Below are positions 18,601 to 24,861 of a stretch of DNA of 64,000 nt, piece after piece (position 1 is the first letter of the stretch; each line of letters starts with the position of its first letter). The stretch covers positions 1,178,001-1,242,000 of the forward strand of contig NZ_JAPDNQ010000001.1 in the NCBI RefSeq assembly GCF_025989145.1. Reading direction: 5' to 3'. The translations under genes and the position numbers were made by a program. Origin of the DNA: Microbacterium sp. SSM24. Its GTDB lineage: Bacteria; Actinomycetota; Actinomycetes; Actinomycetales; Microbacteriaceae. The notes beneath the pieces are model-generated. The model searched no databases. It saw only the letters and a program-made list of their open reading frames with translations, and was not told the origin of the DNA.

Positions 18601-18745
18601 CGCCGCCGTCGTTCAGATCGACCTCGGTCGTCGGGTTGCCCTGGTACACGAACGCCATGGTCGTGATGGCGACCGCCGCAACCGTGACCACCCCTGCGGA
18701 AGCAAGCGCCCGCGGGCGCGCGCGAAGCCACGCGAATGACGTCAT
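12680..18745 (-). CDS. giant FN3/Ig-like repeat surface protein (PFNA FN3-type)
   Basis: 2021 residues, first gene of the operon. An N-terminal membrane helix or uncleaved signal at about 12-35 ('ALASAGVVTVAAVAITTMAF') is followed by a roughly 350-residue segment that could be a propeller-like domain. Then come about ten 90-residue cadherin/Ig-like repeats (about 390-1450), each opening with a variant of 'ARDDxVxVRPGxxVxVPVLxND'. Three or four fibronectin type III domains follow at about 1450-1860 ('VVLSWTPPANNGAEITHYEV', 'MRVSWGAPANNGDAIAEYRL'), and a short C-terminal domain carries conserved Cys. No LPxTG motif. It is probably membrane-anchored and exposed, with adhesion or receptor function by analogy with the Bifidobacterium FN3 protein. 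ATG 18745 is preceded by GAGG five bases away. Confidence 0.93.
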   Translation of the reverse strand: MTSFAWLRARPRALASAGVVTVAAVAITTMAFVYQGNPTTEVDLNDGGVWVTKRSSLLVGHFNHESQVLDGGLRTSSGEYDILQAGQNVLVVDESDSSVTAVDPAMVTLTESSDIPAGAKVVLGGTTVGILDRESGDLWVVPAQAVGSFAVEATEPLVTLGEGADVAAGLDGTVYAVSPEDSELVTVRTDAEGAPSEPERARVDGLEAEAPTSITAVGDRPAILDADSGTVIVDGHRTQIEGGQTAVLQQPSAQNDSVTLATASSLVHVPLDGSEPVAESTGAQGEPAAPVFLEGCSYSAWNGSAKFVRDCVGDADDFATDIDGLDPTSVLRFRVNRDVVVLNDVIGGAAWMASDSMQRVDNWNDITPPEGEAEEDEQTTEETVETTLPERSDKNTPPIATDDDFGVRPGRTTLLPVLDNDSDADGDVLIASVADGGPSFGEVTAINDGAALQIAVPENASGTTSFAYGVDDGRKGTDTGTVTLSVHDWSVNAAPVQKRVTTVVVEAGGVVSYNVLPDWQDPDGDDVFLQSVTPAPGDEADFTSDGRITYRAVGGTQGRKDVQIVVSDGNDEAAGVVRFDVRPVGSTDPVTNADRVVVQAGQVATVAPLANDTSSGREPLRLVRVDEVPGATITPDFANKTFAFRSDAPGTYYVQYLVAAGSKNAEGLVRVDVLAEADTTLPPVAVRDVALLPSGGEVLANVLTNDSDPAGGILVVQSVTVEPNSGISVAVLNHETLRISDQAALGTQVRISYRVSNGLRSAEGEVIVIPIPAPAQLRPPVANDDQVVVRAGDVVNIPVLENDYHPNGDAIHVAPDLVPPLIEPEDGEMFVSQDLLRFRASDEPGTVYATYEVIDSSGQKDAGYVTIQVLPVNAETNAAPRPRDIVARALAGSEVRIAVPLDGIDADGDSVRLEGLASPPGKGRVVEVGSNYIVYEAFDDAGGADAFTYRVRDRLGAEATGSIRVGVAPAESANQAPYAAKDAVVMRPGRTVAVPVTANDSDPDGDLFSLLRDGLILPEVDGLEARVSGDRVLVTAPDEEIETSLQYTIRDERGAKATAVLQITVSEDVPLLRPIARDDYVRAVDVEGTSVDIEVLANDEDPDGTIEDLAVSVAGSGARVLGDGTVRIELDDTDRIIMYTITDRDGSEASAFIHVPSLSSLPPTLISTDAIEVASGETIELPLEEHVRAAGGGRVVITEAAKVSAVNSDGSNLVKDQTTLVYTSKKGYFGQDALTFEVTTGSGPDDPDGRKATLTMPITVLPPENQQPTFVDGQMDVAPGEDPTTLDLLALTTDPDPEDADGMRYEIVGGVPGGLSASVADQELRVSADSDAPKGTIERLTIRVSDGETDPVEGTVTVRVTASTRELATANDDIVDEAHQGDTVTVPVLRNDVNPFPDTPLKLVTVIPETGRGVAEVSGDQVRVTPAADFFGTMVVRYRVSDATNDPDREVEGRIRLTVQGKPDAPGTPVVSSVQDRTVVLSWTPPANNGAEITHYEVSSTARGFSQRCEATTCTLTNLTNNVEYNFTVVAVNRVGPSDPSAPSETARPDARPDTPNPPTLVFGDRSLQVAWVTPSTPGSPVETFTLEISPAPPSGIVQKTALTGNSTVWDGLENGVAYQVRVQAHNRAPEPSSWSAWSATEVPARAPDAAAAPSTERLDPVGSQAQMRVSWGAPANNGDAIAEYRLNVLRGGAVVNTLSVPGGQTSQALAIDASTSDYTFTVAARNKAGWGADSAPSAPRRAFVAPGAPTNVQATTPSGNSAIVVTYNGAPGNGANASELRYEFSLNGNAWRADWDGRTIGGLSNGQTYTVRVRAYTALDGVRYDGAPSAASNQAIPYGPVANPSVTATRSGDGRDITFTWNAPAPNGRTISQVQIRIDGGGWQNVANNGSRTNRYGYSERHTIEARAQDAAGQWSGIPSDAATTVDPPQPRAYVSRGASAVGQPNCSHSSCAFFVVNTQDFAAGSYRYECWANGSQFNSWEGPVNFPANGRTQLQCYYGTPGANVWVVLNGTRYETTQW

Positions 18746-18859
18746 CGAACCTCGGCCTCCTCCGGCGGTCGGTGCTTGCGTGGCGAGCGCAGTGGCAAGG
18801 GGACGGTCAACCCTAACCCGGTTGGACCTGAAGTCTCATCGTGATCCGCCCCCTCGGAG

Positions 18860-18907
18860 ATCGTATTCCGAACGGCTCTCGCCGCGTATGGGGACAAAGA
18901 CCCATGT
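18860..18907 (-). promoter_or_regulatory. predicted promoter and upstream motif of the PFNA-type operon
   Basis: Reading the minus strand: TGGGTCTTTGTCCCCATA (18904-18887), then a -10-like TACGAT at 18865-18860. Exactly 26 bases separate TTTGTCC from the -10. The transcription start would be near 18853, leaving about 108 bases of leader before the ATG at 18745. The same motif and spacing occur before the WXG-lipase operon at 26783-26830. No good -35 is seen, consistent with activator dependence. Confidence 0.55.
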
Positions 18908-18922
18908 GGGCGGGCCGGAGGC

Positions 18923-21268
18923 TCAGCCGGCGACGTATGCGCGCAGGTGCTCCGCGGTGAGCGAGCTCCCACCGGCGACGAGATCGGCGGGAGTGCCCTC
19001 GAACACGATCGTGCCGCCGTCGTGACCGGCACCCGGGCCGAGATCGATGATCCAGTCGGCGTGCGCCATCACGGCCTGGTGGTGCTCGATGACGATGACG
19101 CTGTTGCCGGCGTCGACGAGGCGGTCCAGCATCCCGAGCATGTTGTCGACGTCGGCCAGGTGGAGGCCCGTCGTGGGCTCGTCGAGTACGTACACGGCCC
19201 CCTTCTTGGCCATCGAGATCGCCAGCTTGAGCCGCTGCCGCTCGCCGCCCGAGAGGGTGTTGAGCGCCTGACCGAGGGTGATGTAGCCCAGTCCGACGTC
19301 GATCATGCGCAGCAGCGTGGTGTGCGCCGGGCCCTTCGTGAAGAACTCGGATGCCTCGCCCGCCGACATCGCGAGCACTTCGGCGATGTTCTTCCCGTCG
19401 AGGGTGTACTCCAGCACCTCGTCGCTGAAACCCGAGCCATCGCACGTCTCGCACAGCGTCTCGACGGTCTGCGTGAAGCCGAGCGTCGTGATGATCACAC
19501 CGAGCCCCTTGCACGCGATGCACGCGCCCTCCGAGTTCGCGCTGAACAGTGCCGGCTTCACGCCGTTGGCCTTCGCGAACGCCGCGCGGATCGCGTCGAG
19601 GATGCCGGTGTACGTCGCCGGGCTGCTCCGCCGGGAGCCCTTGATGGCGGACTGGTCGACGACGACGACGTCGTCGAACGACGGCACGTTCCCGTGGATG
19701 AGCGAGGACTTGCCCGACCCGGCGACGCCGGTGACCACGGTCAGGATGCCGAGGGGGATGTCGACGTCGACCTTCTTGAGGTTGTGCTGCGTCGCCCCGC
19801 GGATCTCGAGAGCGCCCTTCGCGGTGCGGGTCTCGGACTTGAGCCGGGCGCGATCGCCGAGGTGACGGCCGGTGATCGTTCCGGACGCGCGCAGGCCGTC
19901 GACGTCTCCGGTGTACTGGATCTCGCCGCCGTTGCGCCCGGCGCCCGGACCGAGGTCGACGACGTGGTCGGCGATCTCGATCACCTCGGGCTTGTGCTCG
20001 ACCACGAGCACGGTGTTCCCCTTGTCGCGCAGCTGCTTGAGCAGGCGGTTCATGCGCTGGATGTCGTGGGGGTGCAGGCCCGCGGTCGGCTCGTCGAACA
20101 CGTAGGTGATGTCGGTGAGCGCCGATCCGACGTGGCGGATCATCTTCGTGCGCTGCGCCTCGCCGCCCGACAGCGTCCCGGAGGCGCGATCGAGGGACAG
20201 GTAGCCGAGGCCGATGTCCACGAACGAGCCGATCGTCTGACGCAGACCGATCATGAGCGGAGCGACCGCGGGGTCGTCGACCGTGTCGAGCCACGCCGCC
20301 AGGTCGGAGATCTGCATGGCGGCGGCATCCGCGATGTTGACGCCCTTGATCTTCGAGGACCGCGCGCCCTCGTTCAGCCGCGTGCCACCGCAGCTGGGGC
20401 AGGGCATGAACTTCACCGCCCGCTCGACGAACGCGCGGATGTGGGGCTGCAGGGCGTCGCGATCCTTCTGGAGCATCGACTTCGTGATCTTGGGGACGAG
20501 ACCCTCGTAGGTCATGTTGATCCCGTTGATCTTGACCTTCGTGGGCTCCTTGTAGAGGAAGTCGTCGCGCTCCTGGTCGGTGTAGTCCTGGATCGGCTTG
20601 TCGGGGTCGAAGAAGCCGGACTCGGTGAACCCCTTCACCATCCAGCCGTCCACGTTGTAGCCGGGGATGGTGAGCGCTCCTCCCGCGAGCGACTTCGTCT
20701 TGTCGTACAGCTCGTCGAGGTCGACGTCGCTCGCCTCGCCCAGACCCTCGCACTGCGGGCACATGCCGCCGGTGATCTCGAAGCTGCGGCGCTCCTTGAC
20801 CTTCTGGCCGCCCTTCTCGAACGTCACCGCGCCGGCGCCCTTGACGGACGGGATGTTGAACGAGAAGGCCTGCGGCGACCCGACGTGCGGCTGACCGATG
20901 CGGCTGAACAGGATGCGCAGCATCGCGTGCGCATCGGTGGCCGTGCCGACCGTCGAGCGCGAATTCGCGCCCATGCGCTCCTGGTCGACGATGATCGCCG
21001 GGCTCACGTTCTCGAGCGCGTCGACCTCGGGGCGGTTGAGCTGCCCCATGAACTGCTGCACGAACGTGGGATAGGTCTCATTGATCAGTCGCTGCGACTC
21101 GTTGGCGATCGTGCCGAACACGAGTGACGACTTGCCCGAACCGCTCACCCCCGTGAAGACGCTCAACCGGCGCTTGGGGATCTCGACGTCCACGTTCTTG
21201 AGGTTGTTCTCGCGAGCACCGACGACACGGATGACCTCGTGCGAATCGGCGATGTGGGGCTCGGTCAT
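18923..21268 (-). CDS. UvrA-like ABC ATPase (class II, UvrA2-type)
   Basis: 781 residues with two ABC ATPase halves: Walker A 'FTGVSGSGKSSLVFGT' near residue 36 and 'VTGVAGSGKSSLIHG' near 505, signatures 'GTLSGGEAQRTKMIRH' and 'NTLSGGERQRLKLAI', and Cys-rich zinc modules ('CPQCEGLG', 'CPSCGGTRL', 'CIACKGLG', 'CETCDGSGF'). Canonical UvrA is about 950 residues; the shorter length indicates the class II form that lacks the UvrB-binding insertion. Such proteins are linked to DNA damage tolerance or to drug self-resistance (as in DrrC) rather than to standard excision repair. ATG 21268 is followed by the expected 'EVIRVVGARENNLKNV' strand. The gene stands alone. Confidence 0.9.
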   Translation of the reverse strand: MTEPHIADSHEVIRVVGARENNLKNVDVEIPKRRLSVFTGVSGSGKSSLVFGTIANESQRLINETYPTFVQQFMGQLNRPEVDALENVSPAIIVDQERMGANSRSTVGTATDAHAMLRILFSRIGQPHVGSPQAFSFNIPSVKGAGAVTFEKGGQKVKERRSFEITGGMCPQCEGLGEASDVDLDELYDKTKSLAGGALTIPGYNVDGWMVKGFTESGFFDPDKPIQDYTDQERDDFLYKEPTKVKINGINMTYEGLVPKITKSMLQKDRDALQPHIRAFVERAVKFMPCPSCGGTRLNEGARSSKIKGVNIADAAAMQISDLAAWLDTVDDPAVAPLMIGLRQTIGSFVDIGLGYLSLDRASGTLSGGEAQRTKMIRHVGSALTDITYVFDEPTAGLHPHDIQRMNRLLKQLRDKGNTVLVVEHKPEVIEIADHVVDLGPGAGRNGGEIQYTGDVDGLRASGTITGRHLGDRARLKSETRTAKGALEIRGATQHNLKKVDVDIPLGILTVVTGVAGSGKSSLIHGNVPSFDDVVVVDQSAIKGSRRSSPATYTGILDAIRAAFAKANGVKPALFSANSEGACIACKGLGVIITTLGFTQTVETLCETCDGSGFSDEVLEYTLDGKNIAEVLAMSAGEASEFFTKGPAHTTLLRMIDVGLGYITLGQALNTLSGGERQRLKLAISMAKKGAVYVLDEPTTGLHLADVDNMLGMLDRLVDAGNSVIVIEHHQAVMAHADWIIDLGPGAGHDGGTIVFEGTPADLVAGGSSLTAEHLRAYVAG

Positions 21269-21379
21269 GGGTTCCTCTCGATCGAAGGCGACGCTACATT
21301 CTGCCGACCATCGAGGACACCCCGCTTCCTGAATCCTGCTCGATCGTCGTTCGTCGCGCCCGCCGTGCCGGGCTTGCGG

Positions 21380-21472
21380 CGGTGACGAACGGAGGAGATG
21401 TCACGAAAGGAGGACGTGTTCGCGCGCACAGGTCCTCCCTTCGTCACATGTCCTCGTTTCAGGACGCGGGCG
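21380..21472. repeat. nested inverted-repeat element, family D
   Basis: Arms 21399-21415 and 21432-21448 (TGTCACGAAAGGAGGAC against its near complement) match at 15 of 17 positions. Weaker copies of the same half-site flank them on both sides (21383-21400 and 21447-21463), giving two right-pointing and two left-pointing units. It lies between the stop of the LLM/FAD gene (21480) and the start of the UvrA-like gene (21268), both on the minus strand, so it could also end transcription of the former. Confidence 0.6.
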
Positions 21473-21479
21473 GGGTTGG

Positions 21480-23726
21480 TCAGGCTGCGTCGGCCGCGGC
21501 GAGCGGCTCGATCGCGAAATTGTCGCGGAAGAGGCAGTTCGGGTCGTACTCCGCCTTCACCGCACGCAGGCGCGCGAGGGTCGCGGGCGGGAACGCCTCG
21601 GCGATGCGCTCGGGGCGCAGCGAGGAGTCGAAGCTCAGGTACATGCCGTCGACGTGCTCGGCGAGGGTGCGCCACTGCGCATCGAGGCGATCCGGGTGGG
21701 AGCCGAGCGCCACGACCGAGAAGTTCGCCGAGCGATGCGCGTACGCCGTCGCGTCCTCGGCGACGTCGGCCACCGCCCCGCCGACCGCGCGGAGCTGGAA
21801 GAACGGGACGGCGCCGGAGGCCAGCATCCGCTCCGCCGCCGCGGCGAACGCCGGCGTCACGTGCTCGATCAGTCCCGAGCGCGAGTGCGGCTCACCGGCT
21901 CCGTGCTGGGGCCCGAGGTCGGCGCCTGCCATGACCTGGGCGTAGGTCGTCAGCTGCACCGACTGCTGCACGAGCGGGGCGAGCTCGGCGAACGGCTGCG
22001 GGCGCGCGATGATCGTGTCGGGGTCGGACGAGTCGGCGATCCCGTAGAGCTGCACGATCTGCGGCTGGCCGGGGCTCGCCGCGCCCGTCAGCAGGAAGAG
22101 CGTGAGGTCGCGCGGCGACGCCTCGACGATGCGGCCGTAGCCTTCGAGGAACCCGGCAAGGTCGTCGACCTGGAATGCGAGCTGTGCGTACCCGACCTCT
22201 CCCACCTCGTCGACCTCGAATTCGAACGACGTCACGATGCCGACATTCGCGCCGGCCCCGCGGATCGCCCAGAAGAGCTCGGGGCGGGTCGCGGCATCCG
22301 TCCGCACGATCGACCCGTCGGCGAGCACGACCTCCGCGGCGCGCAGATGGTCGATCGTGAGGCCGTGCTCGCGCGCGAGCAGCCCGATCCCGCCCGCCGT
22401 CGCGAGACCCCCGACGCCGACGCCGCCGTAGTCGCCCGACGTGAGCGCCCAGCCGCGCTCGCCGAGCGCGGCGGCGACGTGCGTCCAGCGCGCCCCCGGG
22501 CCGATGCGCACGAGTCGGCGCTCGGCGTCGAGCACCTCGATGCCGTCGAGCCTCCGCAGGTCGATCACGATGCCACCGTCGTTCGTGCTGCGGCCGCTGA
22601 TGCCGTGACCGCCGCTGCGCACCGCGAGCGGGAGATCCGGATGCTGTCGCGCGAAGCCGACCGCCGCGGCGACCTGCTCGGCGGAGTCGGGCTGCAGGAC
22701 GATGCCGGGAGCGCCGCCGCGCATGTAGGTCGCGCGCACGTCGCCGTACTCGAAGTGGCCGGGCTCGATCGCGCGCAGTCCCTCGGGCACGGCGTCGTAG
22801 GCGATGCCGTCGCGACGTGCGACCAGGGCGGCCGCCGACCGCACCGGCGCCTCGGACGTGCCGCGGTCGCCGCGCTCGCGGGCGACGAGCTCGCGCACCG
22901 CGGGGGCGACGTCCTCGCCGAATTCCTGCAGGAGGCGCGGGTCGTCACCGGCCAGGATGAACGTGCCGATGCCGTCCTCGAGCGCGAGCTTCGCGAGCCG
23001 CTCGGCGAACTCCTGCGGGTCGGCCGCGAGCCGCCCGACGTTGAGCAGGCGCCGGATCTCGCGGGGATCCCGGCCTGCGCCCTCGGCGGCCTCGTCGATC
23101 GCGAGGTTGCCCTTCGCGAGATCGCCCGGCTGCATGTACCCGAGCGAGGGCAGCCAGCCGTCGCCCTTGCGACCGGTGAGCGCGAGCATCCGCGGCTTGT
23201 ACGCGCCGATCCAGATCGGGATGTCGTGCGCCGGACGCGGCCCCCGCTTGGCGCCGTGCACGCGGTGATACCGGCCCTCGGTGAAGGCGCCACGCCGCTC
23301 GCTCGTGTCCCACAGCTCGCGCATGAGGTCGATCGCCTCCTCGAGCGCGGTCACGGCCTGGCCGGGTGTGAGCCGGCCGCCGCCCATCGCCTCGATCGCG
23401 TCCCAGAAGCCGCCGGCCCCGAGCCCGAGATCGAAGCGGCCACCCGAGAGCAGGTCGAGGCTCGCGGCCGCGCGCGCCGTGACGGCGGGCGGACGCAGCG
23501 GCACGTTGAGCACGTTCGGCGCGATGCGGATGCGCTCGGTGCGGGCGGCGACGAACGACATCAGGGTCCACGTGTCGAGGAACGCGGTCTGGTACGGGTG
23601 GTCCTGGAACGTGACGAGGTCGAGACCGGATGCCTCGGCCGCCTGCGACAGTCGGACGGGAGCGTCTGGTGCGCCGGCGGTCGGGGTGATGAACGCGCCG
23701 AACTCGATCGCGTGGCCGTAATCCAT
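21480..23726 (-). CDS. fused LLM-class flavin oxidoreductase / BBE-type FAD oxidase
   Basis: 748 residues formed from two usually separate enzymes. Residues 1-280 are a luciferase-like TIM barrel ('GHAIEFGAFITPT', 'TFQDHPYQTAFLDTW', 'LGLGAGGFWDAIEAMGGG'), binding FMN or F420. Residues 310-748 are a PCMH-type FAD oxidase with the flavin-linking His in 'VRSGGHGISGRS', 'GGLATAGGIGLLAREHGLTID' and the C-terminal BBE segment 'KAEYDPNCLFRDNF'. The Cys normally giving bicovalent FAD is replaced ('TSGDYGGVGVGG'), so only one covalent link is expected. No frameshift or stop lies between the halves. The substrate is unknown; an electron relay or sequential oxidation is inferred. A weak GGAGG-like site precedes ATG 23726. 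Confidence 0.88.
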   Translation of the reverse strand: MDYGHAIEFGAFITPTAGAPDAPVRLSQAAEASGLDLVTFQDHPYQTAFLDTWTLMSFVAARTERIRIAPNVLNVPLRPPAVTARAAASLDLLSGGRFDLGLGAGGFWDAIEAMGGGRLTPGQAVTALEEAIDLMRELWDTSERRGAFTEGRYHRVHGAKRGPRPAHDIPIWIGAYKPRMLALTGRKGDGWLPSLGYMQPGDLAKGNLAIDEAAEGAGRDPREIRRLLNVGRLAADPQEFAERLAKLALEDGIGTFILAGDDPRLLQEFGEDVAPAVRELVARERGDRGTSEAPVRSAAALVARRDGIAYDAVPEGLRAIEPGHFEYGDVRATYMRGGAPGIVLQPDSAEQVAAAVGFARQHPDLPLAVRSGGHGISGRSTNDGGIVIDLRRLDGIEVLDAERRLVRIGPGARWTHVAAALGERGWALTSGDYGGVGVGGLATAGGIGLLAREHGLTIDHLRAAEVVLADGSIVRTDAATRPELFWAIRGAGANVGIVTSFEFEVDEVGEVGYAQLAFQVDDLAGFLEGYGRIVEASPRDLTLFLLTGAASPGQPQIVQLYGIADSSDPDTIIARPQPFAELAPLVQQSVQLTTYAQVMAGADLGPQHGAGEPHSRSGLIEHVTPAFAAAAERMLASGAVPFFQLRAVGGAVADVAEDATAYAHRSANFSVVALGSHPDRLDAQWRTLAEHVDGMYLSFDSSLRPERIAEAFPPATLARLRAVKAEYDPNCLFRDNFAIEPLAAADAA

Positions 23727-23765
23727 GTAGATCCTCCGAGTCGTCGAACGCCCTCGGGAGGCCGA

Positions 23766-24398
23766 TCATTCCACGGATGCGGCGAGGGCGATCGAGTCGA
23801 AGAGATTCAGCATCGCGTTGCGGAGCTCGCCGAGCGGCGTCGCGAAGCTCGCCAGCACCACCTGCTTCGAACCGGGCACGGCGAACCAGTACTCGGCCTC
23901 GAGCCGCGTCGCGACGGCGGTGACGCCGTCCTCCTCGACGGTCTCCGTGTGCAGGCGATCGAGTCTCAGGATGCTGGCGCGCGGCCCGTCGAGCCGCTGG
24001 GCCGTCTCGACGCCGGGCACCGCGAGCACGCGGAAGCTCTCGGCGAGCACGCCGAGCACCGCATCGGCCGAGGTGCCGATCGCCGGGCTCATGCGCATGC
24101 CCTCGGGGGCATGAACCGTGAGCGATGCGGGTGTGGCGACGTCGGGCACGATCTCGATGCACAGGAAGAGCGCGTGGGCGGCGGCATCCCGGGCGGCATC
24201 GACCGCACGCTGGAAGCCCGCCCGCAGGCGGCGCCGGGCGATCGCGGCGTCATCGGCAGGGCCGACGAGCTCGCGGACCGCGGCATCGACCTCGGCCGAC
24301 GCGGTCTCGGGATCGCGCGGATCGACGGCGAGCCAGCGGCCCGGCAGCTGGAAGGTCAGTCGCGGCGCGGTGCGCGGCGACGCATCGGCGACGCTCAC
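23766..24398 (-). CDS. PsbP/Mog1-like hypothetical protein
   Basis: 210 residues, no signal peptide. The pattern 'LTFQLPGRWLAVDP' at the N terminus and 'EYWFAVPGSKQVVLASFATP' with 'LNLFDSIALA' at the end resembles the Mog1/PsbP-like fold of LpqN-type actinobacterial proteins; the assignment is by pattern only. The GTG start overlaps the lipoprotein stop (GTGA), so it is the fourth gene of the WXG-lipase operon and probably works in the same process, perhaps as a chaperone or second immunity factor. Confidence 0.8.
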   Translation of the reverse strand: MSVADASPRTAPRLTFQLPGRWLAVDPRDPETASAEVDAAVRELVGPADDAAIARRRLRAGFQRAVDAARDAAAHALFLCIEIVPDVATPASLTVHAPEGMRMSPAIGTSADAVLGVLAESFRVLAVPGVETAQRLDGPRASILRLDRLHTETVEEDGVTAVATRLEAEYWFAVPGSKQVVLASFATPLGELRNAMLNLFDSIALAASVE

Positions 24399-24856
24399 GA
24401 GCCGTCGGCGATGCGGCGCACGTCGTCGGGGGAGAGCGGCAGACGCTCACTCCCACCGGACAGCTCGACGCCGAGCGACTGCGCGAGCTCCGGCGTGATG
24501 ACGACGCTGTCTCGGAACGCCTCCGACCGGCCGGCGTAGTCGGCTCGCTCGCCGTCGATGAAGTACACGCTCACCTCGCGTCCGGCAGACGCGGGGTCCT
24601 CGGCCAGCACGGGAGCCGCAGCCCGTGTGGTGGCGACGACTCCCTCCTCCGTCGGGTCGTCGACGAACAGCAGCACGACCACCTGGGTGTTCCACGGCGC
24701 GCCTGAATGCGTCGTGTAGGCCAGGGAGCCGTTGACGCCGTCGATCTCGGAGAGACTCTGCTCGAGCCCCGTCACGTCGGGGTTCGAGGCGCAGCCCGAT
24801 AGCGTCAGCGTGCCGATCGCGGCGGCGATCACAAGTGCGGTGCGAATGCGCTTCAT
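24395..24856 (-). CDS. putative lipoprotein of the WXG-lipase operon
   Basis: 153 residues with a lipoprotein signal: basic start MKRIR, hydrophobic core 'TALVIAAAIGTLT' and lipobox LSGC with Cys22. The mature protein has a mixed alpha/beta pattern and no recognised domain. It starts 5 bases after the lipase-like gene and overlaps the next gene by GTGA. Its position next to a putative secreted lipase is the position of the immunity lipoprotein TilA next to TslA in Staphylococcus aureus; that functional analogy is inference. It acts outside the cytoplasmic membrane. Confidence 0.85.
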   Translation of the reverse strand: MKRIRTALVIAAAIGTLTLSGCASNPDVTGLEQSLSEIDGVNGSLAYTTHSGAPWNTQVVVLLFVDDPTEEGVVATTRAAAPVLAEDPASAGREVSVYFIDGERADYAGRSEAFRDSVVITPELAQSLGVELSGGSERLPLSPDDVRRIADGS

Positions 24857-24861
24857 GGGGT

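Noticed and set aside
12557..18739. A 2060-codon open frame on the + strand opposite the giant FN3 gene
   Set aside because: The translation is Arg/His/Val/Gly-rich with no domain, typical of antisense frames in GC-rich DNA; the minus-strand frame has clear repeat domains and operon context.
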